Assembly (NCBI RefSeq): GCF_004342165.1
Contig: NZ_SMAL01000002.1
Coordinates: 434,001 to 498,000, forward strand
Origin: Natranaerovirga pectinivora
Lineage (GTDB): Bacteria; Bacillota; Clostridia; Lachnospirales; DSM-24629
Direction: 5' to 3'
Length of the DNA: 64,000 bases
Shown: positions 35,199 to 43,226 of the stretch, piece by piece
Layout: the number at the start of each line of letters is the position of its first letter
How positions within the stretch are numbered: position 1 is the stretch's first letter
Position numbers and translations under genes: made by a program
The notes under the pieces: model-generated
What the model saw: the letters and a program-made list of their open reading frames with translations, nothing else
What the model was told of the DNA's origin: nothing
The model's database searches: none

Positions 35199-35277
35199 TC
35201 CGAACAGGCTAATTACCTCAAGTTATGCCTCGGAAGTAAAGATAAGGTATAACAACATAGCCATTGCAGAGGGCGGA
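35199..35277 (+). ncRNA. Candidate structured RNA with three nested helices
   Basis: Nested pairings: TCCG (35199) with CGGA (35274); GGCTA (35207) with TAGCC (35258); GTTATGCC (35222) with GGTATAAC (35246), eight pairs counting one G-U. CCTC (35216) could also pair with GAGG (35269) as a pseudoknot. It sits in a gene-free gap just before a run of small genes. It could be a regulatory leader; no known class recognised. Confidence 0.45.
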
Positions 35278-35326
35278 CTTGATACTCTGCTATTTAATTT
35301 CAAAATCGAAAGGTTGATTTACATAA

Positions 35327-35422
35327 ATGAAGAATTTTGAAGAAATGTTACAAGAATATCTAAAGGTAAGTAATAAAAGATTAAAGGAACTAGGCAATAG
35401 AAGGTATAGAAAATTAAATTAG
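35327..35422 (+). CDS. Hypothetical 31-aa basic peptide
   Basis: ATG 35327 starts MKNFEEMLQEYLKVSNKRLK and ends in a basic tail (RRYRKLN). A weak AAAGG lies upstream. Highly charged helical composition. Low support. Confidence 0.35.
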   Translation: MKNFEEMLQEYLKVSNKRLKELGNRRYRKLN

Positions 35423-35441
35423 TTAAAAAGGAGAGGTTAAT

Positions 35442-35756
35442 ATGTTGGAAAATAAATTGCAAGAAATTAAAACTAAGTTAGACGTAAAAGAAACTAATAA
35501 GCAGGAAGAGGTAGTTGAAAAAGTTAAGGTTAATGTTCCTAAAAGTGTAGATGGAGCAGTAACAAGGGATGTATTAAAAGAAGAGTTAGAAATAATACAA
35601 CAAAGAATATTCAAGGGAATTAGCAAGGTTATGAGAGAAAGATTTGCAGAAGTTAATAGTAGACTAGATAAGTTTATTAATATGGCAGGAATTGACAATA
35701 AGCACGAAGAGATATATGAGCATATAGAAAAATTGAAAGAACTATTAAAAGAGTAG
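35442..35756 (+). CDS. Hypothetical coiled-coil prophage protein
   Basis: A 104-aa charged protein with two predicted coiled-coil stretches (about 1-35 and 50-80) and no membrane segment. GGAGAGG precedes the ATG. It begins a tightly packed run of small genes leading to the terminase. Function unknown. Confidence 0.6.
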   Translation: MLENKLQEIKTKLDVKETNKQEEVVEKVKVNVPKSVDGAVTRDVLKEELEIIQQRIFKGISKVMRERFAEVNSRLDKFINMAGIDNKHEEIYEHIEKLKELLKE

Positions 35757-35766
35757 GTGAGATAAA

Positions 35767-36045
35767 ATGAATGACAGATACAATAAAATAATAGATGATA
35801 TTATTGCAAGAAGCGGGAACGATTTTAAAAAAATGTCCCTAGCTGACAAGATGGTTTCTAAAAATATTATGATGGAGACTAAAGAATATATCCTAAGTTG
35901 GATAGAAAACAACTGGGATCTAGTTGAGTTTTGGTGTGCATTAGATATTGGAAAGGAAATTGATGATTTTAGTGTACCAGACTTTAATAAAATTAGAAAT
36001 TTGGAATTATACAAAAGTATTTATGGAGACAAGGGGAGAGTATAA
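35767..36045 (+). CDS. Hypothetical prophage protein (92 aa)
   Basis: Soluble protein with KMSLADKMVSKNIMMETKEY and an aromatic NNWDLVEFWCALDIG segment. Its stop shares a base with the ATG of the next gene, indicating coupled translation. Function unknown. Confidence 0.6.
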   Translation: MNDRYNKIIDDIIARSGNDFKKMSLADKMVSKNIMMETKEYILSWIENNWDLVEFWCALDIGKEIDDFSVPDFNKIRNLELYKSIYGDKGRV

Positions 36046-36380
36046 TGGTTAAATTAGAAATGAGTAATAACAAGATAACAACTAAAGAGGTTAGTTTAAT
36101 TGAATACTTAGAGGAAGCAGACTATGATGTACAATGCAGAGTAGATTATATTTCTAGGAGTTTAGCAGCTGTGGAAGATTCCATGTTGGAAACAACTAAA
36201 ATGATTGAAGAAAGTAAAGTCGATTTAGAAGTTGCGGTATTAGTGGGATCTAAGAAAAAGGCTATTAAGAGACATATGTCTACAATCAGAGACTTAGAAG
36301 AACAGTATAAGTACTTATGTGATGAGTTGGATGCATTGGAAGATTTATATGAAATAGAAATTATTAATGTGATGGCGTAA
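36045..36380 (+). CDS. Hypothetical coiled-coil prophage protein (111 aa)
   Basis: Overlaps the previous stop. A helical, heptad-rich protein (ETTKMIEESKVDLEVAVLVG, then TIRDLEEQYKYLCDELDALE). Function unknown. Confidence 0.6.
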   Translation: MVKLEMSNNKITTKEVSLIEYLEEADYDVQCRVDYISRSLAAVEDSMLETTKMIEESKVDLEVAVLVGSKKKAIKRHMSTIRDLEEQYKYLCDELDALEDLYEIEIINVMA

Positions 36381-36393
36381 GGGGAATAGGATA

Positions 36394-36630
36394 ATGGAAA
36401 ATTTATATTATGTATATAACATGTACAATGTAGCGTATTTAGTTCAAAAAGGGTTCGAGGTAATTAAATTAGATAAGGTTGATGGTACACTTATGTTCTT
36501 TTTTGAGGACAGTCCAGAGTTAAAGGAAGCTGTAGAAGCTATGAAATATGATGATGATTACAATGATTATGTGAGATGTTTTTTAGATGTTAAGAACATG
36601 TTTTTTAAGAAGAAAGCGGAGGATAGATAA
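36394..36630 (+). CDS. Hypothetical prophage protein (78 aa)
   Basis: GGGGAATAGG precedes the ATG. Tyr-rich start MENLYYVYNMYNVAYLVQKG, then an acidic body. The next gene begins 2 nt after its stop. Function unknown. Confidence 0.55.
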   Translation: MENLYYVYNMYNVAYLVQKGFEVIKLDKVDGTLMFFFEDSPELKEAVEAMKYDDDYNDYVRCFLDVKNMFFKKKAEDR

Positions 36631-36631
36631 T

Positions 36632-36898
36632 ATGAATTTATATGAAGTTGATTATGGATGGACTAGTGCATTAGTTATGGCTAATACAGAAGAAAAAGCA
36701 ATTGAATTAGTTATCGAAAAGCATAGTGAGTTTAATGATGGGCTTAAAAGTTTACTAGAAGAAAAAAGAAGTAAAAAAATTAACATATACATTGAGGATG
36801 CAATAGATGTGAGGTTATTGACAAGCTTATTATATAACCTAGGAGAAGAATATGTAGTTGATTTTATAACTATGAATGGACGTAGAAGATTATGGTAA
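36632..36898 (+). CDS. Hypothetical prophage protein (88 aa)
   Basis: Start ATG 36632 chosen because GGAGGATAGATAAT precedes it. The frame is open upstream inside the previous gene. The product begins MNLYEVDYGWTSALVMANTE, recalling small beta-alpha DUF proteins of phages. Function unknown. Confidence 0.55.
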   Translation: MNLYEVDYGWTSALVMANTEEKAIELVIEKHSEFNDGLKSLLEEKRSKKINIYIEDAIDVRLLTSLLYNLGEEYVVDFITMNGRRRLW

Positions 36899-37050
36899 GT
36901 AATGAAGAATTATTTGATAAGATAAAGGATTTATATTGTGACGGCTTCCAAGAGGTTATTCTTGATGTGGATAGTAGACTTGAGCAAAGGATTAAGCCAT
37001 TAGAAGAGTACTTAAAGGTTATCGTTGAACTGATGGAGAGGATGATATAA
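36892..37050 (+). CDS. Hypothetical helical protein (52 aa)
   Basis: ATG 36892 overlaps the end of the previous gene. The product MVSNEELFDKIKDLYCDGFQ and onward is acidic and helical. Its TAA overlaps the next ATG (TAATG), showing coupling on both sides. Confidence 0.5.
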   Translation: MVSNEELFDKIKDLYCDGFQEVILDVDSRLEQRIKPLEEYLKVIVELMERMI

Positions 37051-37202
37051 TGAGAGTTGCTATAGGTATATTGTTTTTTATTATTACCCTTGTGTTTCTT
37101 GGTGGTGTAATGGATAAGGATAGTAGCGACGAGATAAGAGGGAAGTATATACATAGTACTTGTTTTATGGTGGTTGTGAATGTGATTTATTTAATGGTGT
37201 AG
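37050..37202 (+). CDS. Small membrane protein (50 aa, two helices)
   Basis: Coupled start (TAATG) to the previous gene. Two hydrophobic segments (VAIGILFFIITLVFLGGV and CFMVVVNVIYLMV) flank a short charged loop. A holin-like topology is conceivable, but the position before terS and the short length do not establish that; function unknown. Confidence 0.5.
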   Translation: MRVAIGILFFIITLVFLGGVMDKDSSDEIRGKYIHSTCFMVVVNVIYLMV

Positions 37203-37370
37203 GTAAATTGCAACGTCGATCGACTGTAAAATAGGACAAAGTTAGTTCTAAAAATTGTATTATGTAATAAATATAGAATTATAGAGGAATCCACTCACAC
37301 AACGGTTGGCTAGTAGCAAGTTTTTTGAGAGTTTGACCCTAGCCATTTTATATTTGGGGAAGTTAGTTTT

Positions 37371-37469
37371 TTAGCGGTTAGGCATTGATCGTAAGTGCTT
37401 ACACACTGTTTCGAGTTTACCGTTTCTAAAACGAATATACTCTCTGACGAAAACTACTTTAGGCTTCAT
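37371..37469 (-). CDS. Small basic protein on the minus strand (32 aa)
   Basis: Minus-strand frame MKPKVVFVREYIRFRNGKLE plus 12 residues ending in RSMPNR. GAGAGGTG precedes its ATG at ideal distance, and a consensus promoter lies upstream at 37548-37520. It is one of two recognisable leftward genes in the prophage. Function unknown; the basic composition suggests nucleic-acid binding. Confidence 0.5.
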   Translation of the reverse strand: MKPKVVFVREYIRFRNGKLETVCKHLRSMPNR

Positions 37470-37519
37470 TGTACTTCACCTCTCACATCTATAAAAATTG
37501 TGTGAGTTTCTTCAATAAT

Positions 37520-37603
37520 ATTATAATTTAAACTTATTAATTTGTAAACTATTAAAAAAGAATTTTGTAAATTATTGAAATATATCATCTCTTGTTGTAG
37601 AAT
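37520..37603. promoter_or_regulatory. Second divergent promoter pair with direct repeats
   Basis: Leftward: TTTACA (37548-37543), 17 nt, TATAAT (37525-37520). Rightward: TTGAAA (37575-37580), 17 nt, TAGAAT (37598-37603). TTTGTAAACTATT (37541) and TTTGTAAATTATT (37564) are near-identical, 23 nt apart, and overlap the leftward and rightward -35 boxes respectively. Likely operator sites. Confidence 0.6.
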
Positions 37604-37625
37604 TATTTTGATGGGAGGTGAGAAA

Positions 37626-37889
37626 ATGTTAGATATTAAAAATATTGATTGGAAGTATATATCTAAACATAATAACCAAGTTTTTATTATATCAGAAAAA
37701 ATACTTCTTAATATGGATTTATTTTCAGAAGAAACCCAAAATACTTTTAGAAATAATACAGAAATAGAGAAGTTTGTTGAGCATAAAGAAAAATTTTACT
37801 CTATTTACACCATTAATCAAAGGATTGTAGATTCGAAAAACAATATAATTTTAGTTTGTGATGAAAAAACGGAAGACTATACCAACTAG
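37626..37889 (+). CDS. Hypothetical prophage protein (87 aa)
   Basis: GGGAGGTGAG precedes ATG 37626. The product starts MLDIKNIDWKYISKHNNQVF and is soluble and mixed alpha/beta. It is the first gene after the rightward promoter of the second divergent region. A GGCACTTAATAGAGTATC hairpin with T6 follows. Function unknown. Confidence 0.55.
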   Translation: MLDIKNIDWKYISKHNNQVFIISEKILLNMDLFSEETQNTFRNNTEIEKFVEHKEKFYSIYTINQRIVDSKNNIILVCDEKTEDYTN

Positions 37890-37985
37890 GCACTTAATAG
37901 AGTATCTTTTTTAAGTCCTGAAACAATATTATATTGCATAAATTCACAGCTTTTCTTATATATTAGTACAAGGGGTGGTGTGAAT

Positions 37986-38138
37986 ATGACTGAATTTGAA
38001 AGTAAGGTTATTGAATTACTAGAAAATATTGATCGTAAAATTGGATGTATCGAGCAAGAAGTAGTTATGCAGACTAGAAGCCTAGATGTAATACCAGATT
38101 TAATAAAAGAAGTTGCAGTGGAAATAAAATATAAGTAA
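37986..38138 (+). CDS. Hypothetical small helical protein (50 aa)
   Basis: GGGGTGGTGTG precedes ATG 37986. The product MTEFESKVIELLENIDRKIG and onward is one or two amphipathic helices. A CACTC/GAGTG hairpin with T6 follows at about 38146-38171. Function unknown. Confidence 0.45.
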   Translation: MTEFESKVIELLENIDRKIGCIEQEVVMQTRSLDVIPDLIKEVAVEIKYK

Positions 38139-38194
38139 GTATAGGCACTCATTAATAGAGTGTCTTTTTTAATGCTCATATTTAGGAGGTTATT

Positions 38195-38374
38195 ATGGAA
38201 TTAATGATATTTAGAGAAGACAAAAATGGTAAATTGGACAGAGTTAATACGGATAGTGGGATTATACCTATTGGCAGAGATGAAAAAGTGTTGTTTTTAG
38301 GTGGTGCGAGGGTATTAATTGTGCCTAGAGAAGTGTATGAGAAGATTAGAAATATAAGAAAGGAAGTGAGATAA
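38195..38374 (+). CDS. Hypothetical small protein upstream of terS (59 aa)
   Basis: AGGAGG precedes ATG 38195. The product starts MELMIFREDKNGKLDRVNTD and is beta-rich and basic at the end. Its last base is the first base of the terS ATG, so it is coupled to terminase. Function unknown. Confidence 0.55.
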   Translation: MELMIFREDKNGKLDRVNTDSGIIPIGRDEKVLFLGGARVLIVPREVYEKIRNIRKEVR

Positions 38375-38811
38375 TGGCTAAGAAAGGGAATCAAGGCAAT
38401 GGTGGAGGGAAACCTTTAAAGTGGGGAAGTCCTGAAGAGTTAGAGCAGTATATACAAGAGTATTTCGAGTGGACTAAAAAGAATGACAAGCATATAACTG
38501 TAACTGGATTGGCATGGTGGTTAGGTTGTAGTAAACAAACTATACAAAACTATGAGAAAGCCGAAGAAAATGATTGGTTACAAAGGTTAGATAGTGAAGA
38601 GAGACGTAGGTATGTGGACTTGATAAAAGACACCAAAAGATATATTGAAATGGAGTATGAAGAAAGATTATATAATAGAAGTAAAGCCACAGGGGGAATT
38701 TTTTCTCTGAAGAACCTGTACGGATGGGTTGACAAGCAGGAAGTTGTTAATACCAATAAAGAAATTATCGTTGATATTATAGATGATGATTCTAATAGTG
38801 AAGAGCTATAA
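38374..38811 (+). CDS. terS: Terminase small subunit
   Basis: A 145-aa DNA-recognition subunit of the packaging terminase. The N-terminal region has the pattern ELEQYIQEYFEWTKKNDKHI, then LAWWLGCSKQTIQNYEKAEE (an HTH), as in DNA-packaging small subunits of Firmicute phages. YVDLIKDTKRYIEMEYEERL and KNLYGWVDKQE follow. Unusually, a recombinase gene separates it from terL. Confidence 0.85.
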   Translation: MAKKGNQGNGGGKPLKWGSPEELEQYIQEYFEWTKKNDKHITVTGLAWWLGCSKQTIQNYEKAEENDWLQRLDSEERRRYVDLIKDTKRYIEMEYEERLYNRSKATGGIFSLKNLYGWVDKQEVVNTNKEIIVDIIDDDSNSEEL

Positions 38812-38829
38812 AATAAAAATTTGATGGTG

Positions 38830-38978
38830 AATACTACTTAAATGAATTTAGTAGTATTGGATAAAATCCTTGTAATCCTTGCTATGACTAGACTAACAAA
38901 GTTTTATTGACAATAATATATTAATAGCCTTGACTTAAATACTACTTAATGATATTATTATTAATATAAAGTAGTATT
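38830..38978 (+). promoter_or_regulatory. Promoter of the tyrosine recombinase with palindromic operators
   Basis: TTGACT (38930-38935), 17 nt, TATTAT (38953-38958). AATACTACTT occurs at 38830 and 38938, and its complement AGTAGTATT/AAGTAGTATT at 38850 and 38969. These form two inverted-repeat pairs, one within and after the promoter and one 100 nt upstream. They may bind a repressor or the recombinase itself. Confidence 0.65.
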
Positions 38979-38994
38979 AATAGGAGGGGTTATA

Positions 38995-39576
38995 ATGAAC
39001 AAAATACCTAACGAAGTTGAACCATTAAAGAACATAAAAGATATAGAGAAAATTAAACAGTACTTAAAAGGTAAAGACAACAAAAGGGACTATACAATAT
39101 TTACAGTAGGTATTAATGTAGGTTTAAGAGCAGGAGATTTATTGAGTTTAAAGTGGGAAGATGTATTGGAAGGTAATACAATAAAAGATACTGTTTATAT
39201 TAAGGAAGAAAAGACAGATAAAAATAAAGCGTTTGACTTAAATAAATCGGCTAAGGATGCCCTAAGACTATACTTAAATACCCAAGAGGGTGTATTGATG
39301 GGGGATTATATATTTAAAAGTCGCAAGGGTGATGATCATTTACAGGTTAGGTCATTACATAAGATAATCAATACCCTAGTTAGAGAGTTGAAAATCAAGG
39401 GGAACTATGGTACACATTCCCTCAGAAAAACTTTTGGCTACCATAGGTATATAAACAATGTCAAACTTGAAACATTACAGAAAATATTTAATCATTCAAC
39501 TCAAGCAATGACATTAAAGTATATTGGAATAACAAGAGAAGTTATTCAGGATGCTTATAATATGGTTAATTTATAG
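38995..39576 (+). CDS. Small tyrosine recombinase (catalytic domain only)
   Basis: A 193-aa phage-integrase-family enzyme with a full catalytic set: Arg45 in GLRAGDLL, His141-x-x-Arg144 in THSLRKTF, His167 in NHSTQ and nucleophile Tyr176 in LKYIGIT. There is no SAM-like or AMPBD arm-binding N-domain, so it differs from classical integrases. The serine integrase at the right end is the likely integration enzyme. This one may resolve multimers, invert DNA or regulate. It has its own operator-bearing promoter and a terminator, making an independent cassette between terS and terL. AGGAGGGG precedes the ATG. Confidence 0.88.
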   Translation: MNKIPNEVEPLKNIKDIEKIKQYLKGKDNKRDYTIFTVGINVGLRAGDLLSLKWEDVLEGNTIKDTVYIKEEKTDKNKAFDLNKSAKDALRLYLNTQEGVLMGDYIFKSRKGDDHLQVRSLHKIINTLVRELKIKGNYGTHSLRKTFGYHRYINNVKLETLQKIFNHSTQAMTLKYIGITREVIQDAYNMVNL

Positions 39577-39600
39577 GACAGTGAGAACTGTTCTTTTTTT
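39577..39600 (+). terminator. Terminator of the recombinase cassette
   Basis: GACAGT-gaga-ACTGTTC stem directly after the stop codon, followed by T7. Confidence 0.8.
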
Positions 39601-39713
39601 ATACCCTGAGTTAGGGTAGGGGTACATTCTAAATTGGTAGGGAAAGTGGCTTAGTAGTCACAATTTATTTACTTCCATCCAAATACCAAGGGAACAAAGT
39701 AAGGGGTGATAGT

Positions 39714-40961
39714 ATTAAAGTTCAGGTTAAAAAAAGAATATTCAACGATGTGTATTATCCTCATCTACAAGAATATGACAAGCGTTTCAATGTCTATTAT
39801 GGTGGTGGTGGATCAGGTAAATCACATTTTGTTGTACAAAAAATGATATATAAATATTTAAAATATCCTAATAGAAAATGCTTAGTAGTTCGTAAAATAG
39901 GAAGCACACTTAGAGAATCTATCTATGCATTATTCAAGTCTGTAATATCTGATTGGGAACTCTATGAGCAAGTAGAATTTAGGGAAACGGTATTAAGTAT
40001 TACATTTCCTAATGGTAGTCAATTTATTTTTAAACCACTGGATGATCCAGAGAAAATAAAATCAATAACTAACATTGATGATATTGTTATAGAGGAAGCT
40101 ACAGAGTTAACTCAAGAGGATTTTAGTCAACTTAATTTAAGGTTACGTTCAAAGAATCCATATAATCAAATACACTTGATGTACAATCCAGTCTCTAAAA
40201 GTAATTGGGTATATGATTATTGGCATTGTAGAGAACTAGATCCTAAAACAACGATGTTATTACATACTACATATAAAGATAATAGGTTTCTTCCTGATGA
40301 TTATATTCAAACATTGGAAAAAATGAAGGAAACGGACTATACATATTATAAAATTTATGCACTTGGTGAGTTTGCTACATTAGACAAGTTGATCTTTACA
40401 AATTGGAAAATAGATGACTTTGATTATCTTCAATTAATAAGAGAAAACCCAAACATTAAAGCTTTATTCGGAATCGATTTTGGATACACCAACGATGCCT
40501 CGGCACTGGTGTGTGTATTAGCAGATGAAGAAAACAAGAAGTTATATATATTTGATGAGTTCCAACAAAGAGGTATGCTTAATAACCAACTAGCAGATAC
40601 CATAATTAATATGGGATATGGTAAGGAAGTTATTATTGGGGATAGTTCAGAACCTAAAAGTATTGAGGAGATAAGAAGTTATGGTGTACCAAGAATTAGA
40701 GGTGCAAAGAAAGGAAATGACTCTATACTTAATGGTATACAGTTCTTGCAACAGTTTGAAATTATAGTCCATTCAAAATGTGTACATATAGCAGAAGAAT
40801 TACAAAATTATACTTGGCAAAAAGATAAAAATGGAATTTATTTTAATAAGCCAATTGATAAATATAATCATGGAATTGATGCACTTAGGTATGCGGTAGA
40901 AGAAATTAGGGGCGAAAGTAGAAAAATAAAGTTACTAAACAGAGCTTTATTAGGATTATAG
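39714..40961 (+). CDS. terL: Terminase large subunit (probable AUU start)
   Basis: ATP-driven DNA translocase and headful nuclease. Visible are Walker A YYGGGGSGKSHF, Walker B DDIVIEEATEL and the RNase H-like nuclease start GIDFGYTNDASALV with later metal-binding Asp (GDSSEPKS, GIDALRYAV). The first standard start is GTG 39750, but no SD precedes it. AAGGGGTG (39701-39708) sits 5 nt before ATT 39714, and the extra residues KVQVKKRIFND match the usual TerL N-terminus, so ATT is the likely start. If so the protein is 415 aa. Confidence 0.9.
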   Translation: MKVQVKKRIFNDVYYPHLQEYDKRFNVYYGGGGSGKSHFVVQKMIYKYLKYPNRKCLVVRKIGSTLRESIYALFKSVISDWELYEQVEFRETVLSITFPNGSQFIFKPLDDPEKIKSITNIDDIVIEEATELTQEDFSQLNLRLRSKNPYNQIHLMYNPVSKSNWVYDYWHCRELDPKTTMLLHTTYKDNRFLPDDYIQTLEKMKETDYTYYKIYALGEFATLDKLIFTNWKIDDFDYLQLIRENPNIKALFGIDFGYTNDASALVCVLADEENKKLYIFDEFQQRGMLNNQLADTIINMGYGKEVIIGDSSEPKSIEEIRSYGVPRIRGAKKGNDSILNGIQFLQQFEIIVHSKCVHIAEELQNYTWQKDKNGIYFNKPIDKYNHGIDALRYAVEEIRGESRKIKLLNRALLGL

Positions 40962-40973
40962 GAGGTGTTAAAT

Positions 40974-42257
40974 TTGACACAACAAGATTTAATATTATTG
41001 TGCTTAAAAGAGCATAAAAAGGAATTACCTAGATATACAAAGATGCGAGATTATTACGATTATAAGCATGACATTCTTTACAATTATCCTGAAATGTCAA
41101 AGAGAAATAACTTAAAAGTTATTAAAAATTTTATACAGTTATTTTGTGATCAAGAGGTAATATATACAGTTGGAAATGATTTGACGTATATATCTAAAAA
41201 AGGTGATAAAGAAGAGATTAATGCTATAGATTATAATCTTGCACATTGGAATAAGAAACATGACCAACAAGTTTTACTTGAAGCAGAGATTTATGGTGAG
41301 AGTTATGAACTTTTTTATGTAAACAATGACCTAGAATTTTGCAGTAGAATACTTAATCCAACTAACTCTTTTTGTTTAAGAAATGAAAAGGGAGAAGTTG
41401 AGTTGTTTATTCATATGTGGAGTACTAGATTTACAAATGAAAAATTTATTGATGTATATGATAATGATAAAATTACTCAATACAAATTTGTAGATAATGA
41501 AGATTTAATTTTTATAAGTGAAAAAGAACATATGTTTAGAACTGTTCCAGTTGGGGTATGTACTATTAAACAAACTATATATAACAAAATAAAAATATTA
41601 AACGATAGTTATAACCAACTAGTTTCAGACCAAATCAATATGTTAAGTGATTTAAGACAAGCATACCTTGTGTTTACTGGTGTAGATATCGGTGAAGAAC
41701 AAGCCAAAGAAATACGTGAGTTAGGTATTATTGTATTACCTCACGATGGAAAGGCTGAATTTTTGGTACAGAATGTTCAAGATCAACATGTTAAAAATAT
41801 GATTGAAAGAATACTAGATGATATTCACCAAATGGGAAATAGTCCAGATTTGAATCAAGAACTTCATAGTAATTTAAGCGGACACGCATTAAGGAATAGG
41901 CTTCTAGCTTGTGAGTTACGTTGTAATGATGTTGCAGATAGTTTGATTAATTGTGTGACTACTAGAGTAAAGTTTTTATTCCAGTTTTTAAAACTAACTG
42001 AAAACAAGGATTACTCATATAAAGATATACATATTCGATATACGCCAAATATTCCAAACGATATTGTGGGATTATCGGACGCAGTCTCTAAGTTAAAAGA
42101 CATATTCCCACACGAAACATTAATGGAATTATTCTCTTTTGCAGAAAATCCATCTTTACTTATGGAAAAGAAACGCAAAGAGCAAGAGATGGAGTATTCT
42201 ATTGAACTTGACAAACTAAAAATAGGCAATGAAGAGCTAGGTGAGGACAATGACTAG
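40974..42257 (+). CDS. Portal protein (SPP1 gp6-like)
   Basis: Dodecameric capsid-vertex channel. The 427-aa protein has the SPP1-type portal pattern: MRDYYDYKHDILYNYP at the N-terminus, ENDLVSDQINML-type helix (SYNQLVSDQINMLSDL), SPDLNQELHSNLSGHALRNR and an acidic C-terminus. TTG 40974 is 6 nt after AGGAGGTG and is preferred to GTG 40965, which lies inside the SD. It overlaps the next gene by 8 nt. Confidence 0.88.
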   Translation: MTQQDLILLCLKEHKKELPRYTKMRDYYDYKHDILYNYPEMSKRNNLKVIKNFIQLFCDQEVIYTVGNDLTYISKKGDKEEINAIDYNLAHWNKKHDQQVLLEAEIYGESYELFYVNNDLEFCSRILNPTNSFCLRNEKGEVELFIHMWSTRFTNEKFIDVYDNDKITQYKFVDNEDLIFISEKEHMFRTVPVGVCTIKQTIYNKIKILNDSYNQLVSDQINMLSDLRQAYLVFTGVDIGEEQAKEIRELGIIVLPHDGKAEFLVQNVQDQHVKNMIERILDDIHQMGNSPDLNQELHSNLSGHALRNRLLACELRCNDVADSLINCVTTRVKFLFQFLKLTENKDYSYKDIHIRYTPNIPNDIVGLSDAVSKLKDIFPHETLMELFSFAENPSLLMEKKRKEQEMEYSIELDKLKIGNEELGEDND

Positions 42258-43134
42258 GTTAGAAAGAGAAATACTTAATATAAAACGTGATACAGAAAAA
42301 ATTGCAGAAAAAGATATTAAAAGATTGGCTAGGGAATATAAAAAGTCACTAGCTGATATACGTGCAATAGTATTACAAGTTTATACTAAGTATTCAGATG
42401 ATGATGGCGAACTTAATATAAGTAATGCCCAACTCATAAATGAAATGAATAGACTAGATAAAGTACTTGAAAGAGAGGCTAGGCGTATAGGATTATTAGA
42501 AGTTGGCTTAGTAACTGCATTATTAACAACTACATATAAACATTCCTACTATAAAACTGCATACACGTTAGATAAAGGAATAGAGCTAGGTGTTAATTAT
42601 AGAGTGCTTAGACCAGAATTTATTGAAAGAGCTATCAATGTTCCTATAGAGGGCTATATGTATAGTGACAGAATATGGTTAAATAAAGAGGTTATGATGC
42701 AGAGGTTAAGACGAGATTTAATTAATCATATGCAAAGTGGAACAAGTGTAGAAAAATTAAGCAGGAAATTATCTAAGGACTTGGGATCTGACTATTATAA
42801 TAGTTATAGACTTATTAGAAATGAGACTGCAAGAGTCCAATCGGAAGCACAAGAGCAAATATATCAAGATAGTGATTCAGTACAATCATTACTTTTTGAT
42901 GCTACGCTTGATGATCGTACCACTGAATTGTGTCAGGGGCTTCATGGAACTGTTTATCGAAAAGATGAGCCTCATCCTAAAATACCTGATGATACACATA
43001 TACAATGTCGGTCGGCTTATATACCAATTGTAGAAGGTTGGAATCCAACTAAAAAAAGAGATAATCTATCTAAGCAAAACATTGATTATCCTAGTAACTT
43101 TGAGGATTGGAAAAGAAGTAATAGTATTGAATAA
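42250..43134 (+). CDS. Phage head morphogenesis protein (SPP1 gp7-like)
   Basis: A 294-aa minor capsid protein. The C-terminal SPP1 gp7 domain is clear: RLIRNETARVQSEAQEQIYQ, then LFDATLDDRTTELCQGLHGT and HIQCRSAYIPI (Cys/His-containing MuF-type core). ATG 42250 follows GGTGAGG in the end of the portal gene. A hairpin AACTAAGCCA/TGGCTTGGTT follows. Confidence 0.88.
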   Translation: MTRLEREILNIKRDTEKIAEKDIKRLAREYKKSLADIRAIVLQVYTKYSDDDGELNISNAQLINEMNRLDKVLEREARRIGLLEVGLVTALLTTTYKHSYYKTAYTLDKGIELGVNYRVLRPEFIERAINVPIEGYMYSDRIWLNKEVMMQRLRRDLINHMQSGTSVEKLSRKLSKDLGSDYYNSYRLIRNETARVQSEAQEQIYQDSDSVQSLLFDATLDDRTTELCQGLHGTVYRKDEPHPKIPDDTHIQCRSAYIPIVEGWNPTKKRDNLSKQNIDYPSNFEDWKRSNSIE

Positions 43135-43226
43135 ATAAATCAACTAAGCCAAAAATGGCTTGGTTAAAATAAAATTATGTATAGCACTTATTGGCTTGTA
43201 CAGTAAGGGCGGAAGGAGAATTAATA

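Noticed and set aside
36870-37154. Minus-strand 94-codon frame opposite 36892-37202
   Set aside because: The plus strand has two coupled genes with overlapping start/stop codons here; the minus frame has no SD or promoter.
37050-37202. Holin candidate (two-helix 50-aa protein)
   Set aside because: It lies before the terminase genes, has no endolysin neighbour and is shorter than usual, so topology alone is not enough.
42821-43033. Plus-strand 70-codon frame inside the gp7-like gene
   Set aside because: Out-of-frame shadow of the conserved gp7 domain.
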